NCBI GenBank assembly: GCA_900771305.1
Contig: CAAGNL010000260.1
Span: forward strand, 1-22,717
Source: Kiritimatiellia bacterium
GTDB lineage: Bacteria; Verrucomicrobiota; Kiritimatiellia; RFP12; UBA1067
Direction: 5' to 3'
DNA: 22,717 nucleotides
The notes below the pieces were generated by a model. The model did not search any database. It saw only the letters and a list, made by a program, of their open reading frames with translations, and had not been told where the DNA came from. The translations under genes were made by a program, and so were the position numbers. Positions 1 through 7,185 of the stretch are shown here, in pieces (within the stretch, counting starts at the first letter, position 1; every line of letters starts with the position of its first letter).

Positions 1-18
1 AAGAGGACCTTCTCTCGC

Positions 19-47
19 TTTACAGTCCAGGGGGAATCCGATAAACT
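19..47 (+). promoter_or_regulatory. Candidate sigma-70 promoter for alr
   Basis: A -35-like TTTACA at 19-24 (five of six consensus bases) is separated by 17 bp from TAAACT at 42-47 (four of six). It lies 64 bp before the racemase ATG. It is the only promoter candidate in the window without a TG one base upstream of the -10 hexamer. Bases 1-18 show nothing further. Confidence 0.45.
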
Positions 48-110
48 ATTCCCCAACATCTAGGAAGTGGCGGGGGGCAGGTGCTTCCTGTCCAATCGAA
101 AGATCAGAAA

Positions 111-1286
111 ATGCCATTGAAACGTCGTGTGTGGGTCGAGGTCGACCTCGGCAAACTCAGGAAGAACTATGCGCGGATTGCCGCGGCGGTGAAGCCCGCC
201 AAGGTGCTCTGCGTGATGAAGGCCAACGCCTACGGCCTCGGCGTGGAGCCCTACGCCGCCGCCCTCGCCTCGACCGACTGCGCCGGCTTCGGCGTGGCCG
301 AGCCCTTCGAGGCACTTCAGCTCATCAACCTGCTGCGGGATTCCGGGCATTCCCCGAATCAGACAATCAGACAATCTCCAAAATCAAACAATCCCAAGCC
401 CATCCAGATCCTCTCGTCCATTCTTCCCGACGAGATCGCGCCGATGGTCGAGGCGGGCGTGACGCTGCCGGTCATCGACGTCCCCACGGCCAAGCTGATC
501 AACGCCGCCGCGAAGAAGCTCAAGACGACGGCGAAGGTCCATTTCAAACTGGATACAGGCATGGGCCGCCTCGGCATCCTCGCAAAGGACGCCCCGCGTG
601 TCATCCGCGAAGTGAAGCGCCTCTCCAACCTCGACTGCGAAGGCATCTTCTCGCACTGTCCGATGGCGTATGATCCGTCGAACACCTTCACCGAGGACCA
701 GATCGACCTCTTCGAGTCCATTCTGAAGGACGTCGCGAAGAGCGGCATCACGTTCAAAGCCGTCCACATCGCCGCCTCGGACGCGATCAACAACTTCCCG
801 CGCGCCGCGCGGCCGCCCTTCACACAGGTCCGCACGGGCATCAATCTGCACGGCTCCTTCGATCCGAACGGCAAGCGCGTCCTGAAGGTGGATTCCGTCC
901 TCACGCTCAAGACGCGCGTCGCCCAGGTGCGCGAACTCCCCGCCGGCACGACGCTCGGCTACGGACGCACCTGGTGCCTCAACAAGCCCACCCGCGTGGC
1001 GACGATCTCCGCCGGCTACGCCGACGGACTCCCCCTTGCCCTGACAAACCGCGGCCACGTGCTGATCAAGGGCGTGCCGTGCCCCGTGATCGGACGCATC
1101 TCGATGGACTACACCACCGTCGACGTCTCGCGTGTGCCCGAGGTTGACCCCGGCGACGAGGTCGTCTGTCTCGGTCGTTCCGGAAAATTCCAGGTCACGC
1201 CCGACGACTGGGCCGCTCTCAAGGGCACGCATGCCTACGAGATCATCTGCTCGTTCGGGAACCGCGTCGAGCGAGTCTATGTGTAG
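111..1286 (+). CDS. alr: Alanine racemase with an internal repeat-derived insertion
   Basis: PLP-dependent racemase that interconverts L- and D-alanine in the cytoplasm to supply peptidoglycan synthesis. The PLP-lysine motif KANAYG is near residue 37, followed by GMGRLGI, the AGYADG segment with the second catalytic tyrosine, and SMDYTTVDV. The ATG at 111 gives the usual family N-terminus (MPLKRRVWVEVDLGKL); a GTG at 81 with a purine-rich upstream would add ten residues and cannot be excluded. At about 391 aa the protein is slightly long. The excess is a low-complexity stretch (residues 83-98, NQTIRQSPKSNNPKP) encoded by an octamer repeat at 357-396, placed between the early barrel and the segment beginning IQILSS. 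All visible catalytic motifs are intact, so it is probably active. The following permease is 62 bp downstream. Confidence 0.93.
   Translation: MPLKRRVWVEVDLGKLRKNYARIAAAVKPAKVLCVMKANAYGLGVEPYAAALASTDCAGFGVAEPFEALQLINLLRDSGHSPNQTIRQSPKSNNPKPIQILSSILPDEIAPMVEAGVTLPVIDVPTAKLINAAAKKLKTTAKVHFKLDTGMGRLGILAKDAPRVIREVKRLSNLDCEGIFSHCPMAYDPSNTFTEDQIDLFESILKDVAKSGITFKAVHIAASDAINNFPRAARPPFTQVRTGINLHGSFDPNGKRVLKVDSVLTLKTRVAQVRELPAGTTLGYGRTWCLNKPTRVATISAGYADGLPLALTNRGHVLIKGVPCPVIGRISMDYTTVDVSRVPEVDPGDEVVCLGRSGKFQVTPDDWAALKGTHAYEIICSFGNRVERVYV
357..376 (+). repeat. Octamer repeat (AATCAGAC)x2.5 inside alr
   Basis: Two and a half copies of AATCAGAC make a 20-bp block identical to the block at 2055-2074 in the permease gene. 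A degenerate continuation (AAAATCAAACAATC) runs to about 394. Here the codon frame starts on the first A, giving Asn-Gln-Thr-Ile-Arg-Gln. It is A/T-richer than the surrounding GC-rich coding sequence. Confidence 0.9.
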
Positions 1287-1292
1287 GTGAAG

Positions 1293-1318
1293 GTTCAAAG
1301 TTCAAAGTTTCGGGTTCC
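1293..1318 (+). repeat. Heptamer GTTCAAA repeat between alr and the permease gene
   Basis: Two exact copies of GTTCAAA (1293-1299 and 1300-1306) are followed by degenerate units GTTTCGG and GTTCC. This is low-complexity, A/T-richer DNA in the 62-bp spacer. I see no hairpin with a T-run and no convincing promoter here. Confidence 0.6.
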
Positions 1319-1348
1319 AGGTTGAATGACGAGTTGAGGAGAATGTGA

Positions 1349-2812
1349 GTGGGCGTGCTATTGGCGAGTGAACGAAAGACGATCAAGGGGAAGATCTTTC
1401 TCGGGATCGTCTATGGTCTGCTTGCATTGGGAGGCCTCACGATGGTCTACCCGTTCGCCGTGATGCTGTCCGCAAGCGTCTCGGGTCCCTACGACTACAA
1501 TCGGCACGAACCCATCCTCCGCGCGTTCTGGGACGACGGAGACCGCTTCATGCGGTCAATCGCCACCTACTTCCCGCGTTTCCCACGTGACGTCTTCCCC
1601 GACGCGCCCGAGGCATGGGGCAGCTGGATCTCCGTCGCCCGTGACCGCGAGGGTGTCGAAGCCTTCGCGCGGCGCCACCTCGAACCCGCGCAGACAAACG
1701 AGACCGTCTACCTTGACTTCAAGACCAGGGCCGCACGGTTCCGCGAGACGATCAGGACCTGGAATCTCGACTGCACGACCTGCGCCTACGACACGCGCGA
1801 CGTCGCGCCGTTCGTCCAATCGCAGGTCTCCCTCGACGAGATCAACCGCACGTGGCCCGTCCGCTACCGTAGCTTCTTCGACGTCTCCTTCACCGCAGAG
1901 TCGAAGATCCCGCTCGGCCACAAGTCCTGGAAGCCGCCCCGCGGCGACCCCAAGTACGAGATGTGGCTGAAGTTCAAGGATTCCTATCGGCAGAAGATGC
2001 TGGCGGACGGCGACTACGTCTGCCGCACCCTCCCCTTCCTCGGCGGCAACCGGCAATCAGACAATCAGACAATCCTCGGGGACCTCCGCGCCGCCCTCGC
2101 CATTCAGTTCATTGAGCACGGGCGACGCGACTTCCTCCGCAGCTGCGTCGCCAACTACCGTCTCGTTGGGCAGTACCTCTTCCAGCGCGGACGCGCCTTC
2201 TTCAACACCATTCTGCTGGTGCTGCTCTCGGTGCTCGCCCACCTCACCGTGAATCCGCTCGCCGCCTACGCGCTCTCCCGCTTCCGCCTGCACGGCACGG
2301 AGAAGATCCTCCTCTTCCTCCTCGCGACGATGGCCTTCCCCGCCGCGGTGACGGCCATTCCGGGCTTCCTGCTCGTCCGCGACCTCGGCCTCCTCAACAC
2401 CCTCGCCGCCCTCGTTCTCCCCACCGTCGCGAGCGGCATGAGCATCTTCATTCTCAAAGGCTTCTTCGACGCCCTGCCGCGCGAACTCTACGAGGCGGCC
2501 GCCATCGACGGCGCGTCGGAGTGGACCGTCTTCACGAAGATCACGCTCCCGATGACCACGCCAATCCTCGCGGTCAACGCGCTCAACAGCTTCGTCGCCG
2601 CCTACAACTCCTGGGAATGGGCCTTCCTCGTCTGCCAGGAGGAGTCCAACTGGACGCTCGCCGTGTGGATGTACCAGATGAGCCAGCAGATGGGCGGACA
2701 GCCCTGGTGCGTCATGGCGGGCTTCGTGCTCGTCTCCATCCCCACCGCGATCGTCTTCCTCGCCTGCCAGAAGATCATTCTCCGCGGCATCGTCCTCCCC
2801 TCCATGAAGTAG
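1349..2812 (+). CDS. MalG-type sugar ABC transporter permease with a large extracytoplasmic insertion
   Basis: Inner-membrane permease of the carbohydrate-uptake (MalG-like, BPD_transp_1) family. The C-terminal half is canonical: successive membrane segments from about residue 286, and the EAA loop that contacts the ATPase (EAAAIDGASEWTVFTKITLP). One N-terminal membrane segment is at about residues 15-42. The family is normally about 270-300 aa; this protein has 487 because roughly 240 residues separate membrane segments 1 and 2, predicted to face outward. The octamer repeat at 2055-2074 falls inside this insertion. The GTG start at 1349 is chosen because GAGGAG lies seven bases before it. 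No partner permease, ATPase or binding protein is in the window, so the substrate cannot be assigned. The Nudix gene starts seven bases after the stop, which suggests cotranscription. Confidence 0.88.
   Translation: MGVLLASERKTIKGKIFLGIVYGLLALGGLTMVYPFAVMLSASVSGPYDYNRHEPILRAFWDDGDRFMRSIATYFPRFPRDVFPDAPEAWGSWISVARDREGVEAFARRHLEPAQTNETVYLDFKTRAARFRETIRTWNLDCTTCAYDTRDVAPFVQSQVSLDEINRTWPVRYRSFFDVSFTAESKIPLGHKSWKPPRGDPKYEMWLKFKDSYRQKMLADGDYVCRTLPFLGGNRQSDNQTILGDLRAALAIQFIEHGRRDFLRSCVANYRLVGQYLFQRGRAFFNTILLVLLSVLAHLTVNPLAAYALSRFRLHGTEKILLFLLATMAFPAAVTAIPGFLLVRDLGLLNTLAALVLPTVASGMSIFILKGFFDALPRELYEAAAIDGASEWTVFTKITLPMTTPILAVNALNSFVAAYNSWEWAFLVCQEESNWTLAVWMYQMSQQMGGQPWCVMAGFVLVSIPTAIVFLACQKIILRGIVLPSMK
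2055..2074 (+). repeat. Second identical octamer repeat, inside the permease gene
   Basis: This block is identical over 20 bp to 357-376 (period 8, unit AATCAGAC). It is read in another codon frame here, giving Ser-Asp-Asn-Gln-Thr-Ile instead of Asn-Gln-Thr-Ile-Arg-Gln. It lies in the outward-facing insertion of the permease at about residues 236-242. Confidence 0.9.
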
Positions 2813-2819
2813 ATTCGAT

Positions 2820-3407
2820 ATGGAAAACTATCAGGATCTCCGTGACCTGTTCGAGAAGATGCCGCTGGGCGACTGGATGGCGCTCGCGCGTGACCATGAA
2901 CTGGACTACTGGCAGAAGACGAACAAGTTCTGCGGACGCTGCGGCACCGCGCTCGAACGACACCCCGACCCCAACGAACGCGCGATGTGCTGCCCGAAGT
3001 GCGGCATGCGCTACTACCCGCAGATCACGCCCGCGGTGATTGTGCTCGTGAAGAAAGGCGACAAGATCCTCCTCCAGCGCAACACGCACTACAAACTGCC
3101 GCATTGGAGTCTCGTCGCGGGCTTTCTCGATCCCGCCGAGACCTTCGAGGAGGCCGTCCGTCGCGAGATCCGCGAAGAATCCTCGCTCGAGGTCAGCCAC
3201 ATCCGCTACTTCGGGTCGCAGACCTGGCCGTTCCCCTCCAATCTGATGGTCGGCTTCGTGGCGGACTGGGCTTCCGGCGAGCCGACGCCGGATGGCGAGG
3301 AGATTGTCGAAAGCGGCTGGTTTGGACGCGACAACCTCCCCTCGCTCCCCAGGAAGATCTCCATCGCCCGCCGTCTCGTCGACGCCTGGATCGACGGTCG
3401 CATCTGA
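2820..3407 (+). CDS. nudC: NudC-like Nudix hydrolase (NAD+ diphosphatase / RNA deNADding type)
   Basis: Predicted to hydrolyse the pyrophosphate of NAD(H), or of NAD-capped RNA, in the cytoplasm. A four-cysteine zinc ribbon is visible (C38-x2-C41 and C58-x2-C61), followed by the Nudix box at about residues 101-123 (GFLDPAETFEEAVRREIREE) and the NudC-family motif SQTWPFPSN (consensus SQPWPFPxS). The box glycine normally found after the EE pair is serine here (REIREESS). At 195 aa it is shorter than E. coli NudC (257 aa): the N-terminal domain before the zinc ribbon is almost absent. The ATG at 2820 follows the permease stop by seven bases. Its TGA is directly adjacent to the stop of the convergent gene. 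Family assignment is secure; whether NADH, NAD+ or capped RNA is the main substrate is not visible. Confidence 0.88.
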   Translation: MENYQDLRDLFEKMPLGDWMALARDHELDYWQKTNKFCGRCGTALERHPDPNERAMCCPKCGMRYYPQITPAVIVLVKKGDKILLQRNTHYKLPHWSLVAGFLDPAETFEEAVRREIREESSLEVSHIRYFGSQTWPFPSNLMVGFVADWASGEPTPDGEEIVESGWFGRDNLPSLPRKISIARRLVDAWIDGRI

Positions 3408-5297
3408 TCAACCGGTCACGCCGTCGTTGTACCAGGCTTCGAGCCGCTTGTTGAATTCAAGGCGGGTGAGGGTCGAGGACCAGTCGCGAACATGGTCGGT
3501 CATGTTTTCGAACGTCATCGTCACCTTACGGCGGCGGCGCGTGACCAGGACGACCAACCACAGCAGTACGGACTTGACGAGCGTGGGGGCGAAGGACGGG
3601 GATCCCGATCTGCCCTTTCGGCTCCAGATGCTGCCCCAGAGGCCCTCGGTGCGCACGCAGACCACTTCCACGTTCGGAGGAAGCTCGCGGCAGACGTTGT
3701 AGGCCAGCTGACGCGTGCCGATCTCCTCCTTCGGCTCGGTCCAGATGTGTCCTGCCGGATAGAAGATGACGTTGTTCCCGGCGGCGAGGGCATCCGTCAC
3801 CACGCCAGTGAGTCCACGCGCGATCTTCGCCCCAGCCTCGCTGCGGTGCTTCCGCAAGTCAGGGACGCGGACGGCGCCGAGCGTCCGCAGAACCTTGCCG
3901 GAAACGCCACCGCGATCCAGAAAGAGTTCATCCACCAGCGGCTTGATTGGCGTCTGCCAGAGTTCCGCCGTCACAAGCATCGGATCCACCATGGCCGGAT
4001 GGTTGGGCAGAACCAGGTAGGTCGTATCGGGCTTGAGGCAGTCGAATCCCCTGAGTTCAATGTCGTAACGCCGACGGAAGATCCAACGTCCTGTCACACA
4101 GAGCACACTTCTGTAATTGAAAACGAAGATGAACGGGGCGATCAGGAGCACAAGCCCCAATAGCAGCAGAAAGGCCCGCGGACCAAATAACCAGCTCAGA
4201 AGCGCATAGCACCCCGAGGCGATGAGCATGAAGAGAAAAGACACCTGGTTGAAGTAGGCGAGCACGGTGTTCAGCTTCGCTCCCTTCACCACCTTCTGGA
4301 TTTCCGCATCAAAGGGAAGTTTGAAGAAGCCCAGGTCGAAGGCCAGCACGGCAATGCTCGCCGAGAAGGACTTCGGCCCCATCGGCACGAAATACAGGAC
4401 CAGGAGCAGGATGGCGGCGAGCCAACCCATCAGCAGCGTCCCTCCGAGCAGAAAACGGTGCCTGTCAATGAATCCTGCGCTGATCTGCCCCGCGACAATG
4501 CCGATGGCCGCCCCGGCGAGAATCATTCCCGTGTGCGTGGAATCGAGATTCAGAACCTGCTTCCCGTAGATGAGCAGCCCCATCTGCAACATCGCGGCAG
4601 CCCACCAGAAAACGGAAAGCGTGTAGATGACGGCGTTGAGGCCGGGATACTCCGCCACCATGCGCCGTGCCTGCATCATGTAGCGGAGCGGGTTGACCGA
4701 ATGGTCTGCCGTGCCACGCTCCTCCTTGGCGCGGATCGTGTAGCTGAAGAGAAGCCCGAGCACGGCGAATCCGGCAAGGCACGCGTCGTGTACCCAGGGC
4801 GACGCGTGGTCCGCGGCAAACGAAGCCGCAATCGTTCCGCCGAGGACTGCGAGAAACGCAATTCCTTCCATGCCCCCCATGCCCGTGGAGATGCGGTCCA
4901 CGCCGCCCACATCGCGGACGAGCGCGTACTTCGCCGGCGAGTAGAGCGCACTCTGGAGCCCCATCAGCAGAACGGAGGCGACGACCAATCCGGGGGAATG
5001 GAGCATGAACCCGGCAATCGCCACCCCCATGATTGGAAGTTCGGCCCACTTCGCGAGGCGGAAAATCTTCTTCTTCTCGAAGAGGACCGTCAAACGGTCC
5101 GCAAGTGGCGAGAAGAGGATATACGGCAGCACCAATGCCCCCGCCGTGAGGCCCATGAACACGGACTGCATTTCCGGCCGGTCCTTCATCCATCCAATGA
5201 CGACAAAACCCGCCAGCGTCTTCAGGAAGTTGTCGTTCACGACCCCGAAGAAGTTCGTGAGGAACAACGGCAGAAAGCTGTTTCGCGCTTCTTTCAT
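3408..5297 (-). CDS. MFS transporter fused to a lysophospholipid acyltransferase (LplT-PlsC-like)
   Basis: Two-domain inner-membrane protein of about 629 aa. Residues ~1-410 are a twelve-helix MFS transporter resembling LplT, the lysophospholipid flippase (N-terminus NSFLPLFLTNFFGVVNDNFL). Residues ~420-600 form a PlsC/LPLAT acyltransferase with the HX4D catalytic motif (H433-PAMV-D438) and FYPAGH as the later substrate-binding motif. This resembles the LplT/Aas lysolipid-recycling system in one chain, but the acyl-ACP synthetase (AMP-binding) domain of Aas is missing, so acyl groups must come from elsewhere. The ATG at 5297 is chosen because AGGAG lies six bases upstream and the MFS fold begins there; a longer frame would run into gpsA. 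It is third in a tetR-gpsA operon. Likely role: moving lysolipids across the membrane and re-acylating them. Confidence 0.87.
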   Translation of the reverse strand: MKEARNSFLPLFLTNFFGVVNDNFLKTLAGFVVIGWMKDRPEMQSVFMGLTAGALVLPYILFSPLADRLTVLFEKKKIFRLAKWAELPIMGVAIAGFMLHSPGLVVASVLLMGLQSALYSPAKYALVRDVGGVDRISTGMGGMEGIAFLAVLGGTIAASFAADHASPWVHDACLAGFAVLGLLFSYTIRAKEERGTADHSVNPLRYMMQARRMVAEYPGLNAVIYTLSVFWWAAAMLQMGLLIYGKQVLNLDSTHTGMILAGAAIGIVAGQISAGFIDRHRFLLGGTLLMGWLAAILLLVLYFVPMGPKSFSASIAVLAFDLGFFKLPFDAEIQKVVKGAKLNTVLAYFNQVSFLFMLIASGCYALLSWLFGPRAFLLLLGLVLLIAPFIFVFNYRSVLCVTGRWIFRRRYDIELRGFDCLKPDTTYLVLPNHPAMVDPMLVTAELWQTPIKPLVDELFLDRGGVSGKVLRTLGAVRVPDLRKHRSEAGAKIARGLTGVVTDALAAGNNVIFYPAGHIWTEPKEEIGTRQLAYNVCRELPPNVEVVCVRTEGLWGSIWSRKGRSGSPSFAPTLVKSVLLWLVVLVTRRRRKVTMTFENMTDHVRDWSSTLTRLEFNKRLEAWYNDGVTG

Positions 5298-5349
5298 GTC
5301 ACTCCTAACGCTGATTCTCGTCTCGAATCCAAATTCCCCGTCCACATCC

Positions 5350-5367
5350 AAAGTATTCAAATACTTT
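5350..5367. promoter_or_regulatory. AT-rich palindrome between gpsA and the MFS-acyltransferase gene
   Basis: AAAGTAT and ATACTTT form a perfect 7-bp inverted repeat around a 4-base loop, flanked by CC and GG that can extend it with a bulge. It lies directly after the gpsA stop, 53 bp before the downstream ATG. There is no T-run after it, so it looks more like an operator or mRNA-processing hairpin than a terminator. Confidence 0.4.
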
Positions 5368-5374
5368 AGGATCG

Positions 5375-6364
5375 TCAGTCCTCGCCCTTCATTGGACGAT
5401 TCATCAGGTCCGAAAGGGCTGCCTTGACCGGGTAGCCATCGTAGCAGATGCGCCAGACGCATTCCGCGATCGGCATCTCCACACCGAGGTCCTGGGCGAT
5501 TTCATGTACGACCTGGGCATTGCCCACGCCCTCCGCCACCATCTGCGTCGACGCGATGATCGCGTCAAGCCTCTCCCCCCGACCGAGACGCTCGCCAACC
5601 GTGTGGTTGCGCGAATGCGAGGACGTGCAGGTGACGATCAGATCCCCAGTCCCAGCGAGTCCAGCCAAGGTCTCGTGGCGCCCCCCGAGCGCACAGGCGA
5701 AGCGCATCACCTCCGCAAGGCCACGCGTGATGAGCGCCGCCCGCGTGTTGTCGCCGAAGCCAAGACCGTCCGACATGCCGACCGCGAGTGCAAGCACGTT
5801 CTTCAGCGCCCCCCCGGCCTCCACGCCCACGACGTCGTCACTCGTGTAGACGCGGAAGCTCGGCCCCGTCCAGACCGTCTGTACGAGCCGCGCGGCGGAC
5901 GGGTCCTCCGACGCCGCCGTCACCGCCGTCGGCATCCCCTTCACGACCTCCTCCGCATGCGAGGGACCCGAAAGTGCCACCACCCGCTTCGTGCCAAATA
6001 CGTCCGCCGCCAGCTCCGTCATCCGACGATGCGTCTTCGGACAGAACCCCTTCGTGAGCGAGACGACCGTCGCCTCCGGGGGGAAATACGGACTGAATGA
6101 CCGGCAGACCTCCTCGAAATGCCGCGACGGCACCGCGACAACCACGATGTTGGCGTTCTTCTGTGCCGTCGCCCTGTCTGCCGTCCATACAATGGACTCG
6201 GGCAGCGTCTCGCCCGGCAGGTACTTCGCGTTCATCCGCGTTCTGCGGATCTCCTCCACGGCGTCCGCACTGCGCCCCCACACTGTCACATTGTGCCGTG
6301 CATTCGCCAGCAGAACCGCGTTCGCCGTTCCCCAGCTCCCCGTTCCCAATATTGAAATGTTCAT
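5375..6364 (-). CDS. gpsA: Glycerol-3-phosphate dehydrogenase [NAD(P)+]
   Basis: Cytoplasmic enzyme reducing dihydroxyacetone phosphate to sn-glycerol-3-phosphate, the backbone of phospholipids. The N-terminal Rossmann motif is GTGSWGTANA. The C-terminal helical domain has the conserved catalytic-lysine segment GGALKNVLALAVGMSDG and GFGDNTRAALITRG. About 329 aa, normal for the family. The ATG at 6364 is two bases after the tetR stop and has GGGAAG upstream; a GTG at 6370 overlapping that stop by four bases is an alternative. Either way translation is coupled to tetR. The next gene carries an acyltransferase domain, so the operon groups phospholipid functions. Confidence 0.95.
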   Translation of the reverse strand: MNISILGTGSWGTANAVLLANARHNVTVWGRSADAVEEIRRTRMNAKYLPGETLPESIVWTADRATAQKNANIVVVAVPSRHFEEVCRSFSPYFPPEATVVSLTKGFCPKTHRRMTELAADVFGTKRVVALSGPSHAEEVVKGMPTAVTAASEDPSAARLVQTVWTGPSFRVYTSDDVVGVEAGGALKNVLALAVGMSDGLGFGDNTRAALITRGLAEVMRFACALGGRHETLAGLAGTGDLIVTCTSSHSRNHTVGERLGRGERLDAIIASTQMVAEGVGNAQVVHEIAQDLGVEMPIAECVWRICYDGYPVKAALSDLMNRPMKGED

Positions 6365-6366
6365 CT

Positions 6367-7005
6367 TCACTTCCCTTTCCTATACGAGACGGCACGAAAG
6401 ATCTGGTCGCAGACATGATCGCGGACCCGCGCCGCCCAGGCGGCGTTGGACATCCCCTTTGGACGGAAATCCTCGTGCCAGATTGGATCGGCCAGCGCAT
6501 AGGCACTGACCTGCGCCCACACGGACGACGTCCAGAGCAGGATTTCGCCTTCGTCCGAGAGAGCCATCGCGAACAACCGCTTGAGAGCGTGGAAGATCGG
6601 CCGCCCAAAATCGTTCCGGAACTCCCGGATAAACCGGGTCGGATGCGTGATCTCCTCGCGGAACAGAATCGAGCACCGCTTCTGCGCCGTCGCCTGCGGC
6701 AACGTCATGTAGAGGAAGTCGTCGATCCACGTGCGGATGGCGTTCTGCCAAGACTCCGGGGAGTCGACGCCGTCGGCCAGCTTCGCCAGCGGCGCGCCCA
6801 GGTCTCCAAAGAGGCTCTTGGCCACGATGCGGTAGAGATTGTCCTTCGTCCCGTAGTAGCGGTTCACCAGCGCGTTGTTCACTCCGGCACGCGCGCAGAT
6901 ATCTCGTGTAGAGGCACCTTCGAACCCCTTCTCCACAAACACCTCCGTTGCCGCCGCGAGGATGGCCTCGCGCGTCTTCTGTCCGTCGCTTCTTTCCTTT
7001 CGCAT
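6367..7005 (-). CDS. TetR-family transcriptional regulator (CecR-like)
   Basis: One-component DNA-binding regulator of 212 aa. The N-terminal TetR helix-turn-helix spans about residues 10-57 (AGVNNALVNRYYGTKDNLY is the recognition-helix region). The C-terminal half resembles the CecR/YbiH (DUF1956) ligand-binding type, judged by eye. The ATG at 7005 has AGGAG six bases upstream; the GTG one codon earlier would have only a 3-base spacer. It is the first gene of the tetR-gpsA-MFS/acyltransferase operon and probably regulates it, perhaps in response to a lipid or a drug. The ligand is unknown. Confidence 0.88.
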   Translation of the reverse strand: MRKERSDGQKTREAILAAATEVFVEKGFEGASTRDICARAGVNNALVNRYYGTKDNLYRIVAKSLFGDLGAPLAKLADGVDSPESWQNAIRTWIDDFLYMTLPQATAQKRCSILFREEITHPTRFIREFRNDFGRPIFHALKRLFAMALSDEGEILLWTSSVWAQVSAYALADPIWHEDFRPKGMSNAAWAARVRDHVCDQIFRAVSYRKGK

Positions 7006-7036
7006 CACGCGCTCCTTTTTTTGTAAGCACGCGATT

Positions 7037-7066
7037 ATGTTATCACGAAGGAACGTCTCACGTCAA
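7037..7066 (-). promoter_or_regulatory. Promoter for the tetR-gpsA-acyltransferase operon
   Basis: On the minus strand TTGACG (7061-7066) and TAACAT (7037-7042) are 18 bp apart, and TGA directly before the hexamer makes an extended -10. The tetR ATG is about 32 bp downstream. An imperfect inverted repeat CGCGAT/ATCACG over the -10 could be an autoregulatory operator (inference). Confidence 0.5.
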
Positions 7067-7083
7067 GAGGAAACCATGGGAAA

Positions 7084-7185
7084 TAGGTCGAGGTCGGAGG
7101 TCGAGGTCCAGGGAGAGAGGGAGAGGTCGAGGTCGAGATCGAGGGAGAGAGGCCTAGACCTTCGACCTAGACCTCCGACCTACTA
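7084..7185. repeat. Purine-rich hexamer repeat with long imperfect inverted repeat
   Basis: Units of the type AGGTCG/AGGTCT recur on the plus strand at 7085-7108 and 7122-7135, and in inverse orientation at 7153-7181. The segment AGGTCGGAGGTCGAGGTC (7091-7108) matches the reverse complement of the right arm at about 17 of 18 bases. A 10-bp direct repeat GGGAGAGAGG occurs at 7111-7120 and 7143-7152. The right arm ends at the stop codon of the beta-helix gene. The transcript could form a long hairpin there, but no T-run follows in either direction. Confidence 0.7.

Noticed and set aside
357..394. Octamer repeats as a CRISPR array
   Set aside because: The units are 8 bp, contiguous, without spacers and inside a coding gene; no cas genes are present.
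5298..5462. N-terminal extension of the MFS-acyltransferase frame to 5462
   Set aside because: It would overlap gpsA by almost 90 bp, and the extra residues resemble no transporter; the ATG at 5297 has AGGAG at ideal spacing.
7053..7063. ACGT-CTC-ACGT as a TetR operator
   Set aside because: Arms are only four bases and each is self-complementary, so it is too weak to call; the -10 overlap repeat is mentioned instead with the promoter.
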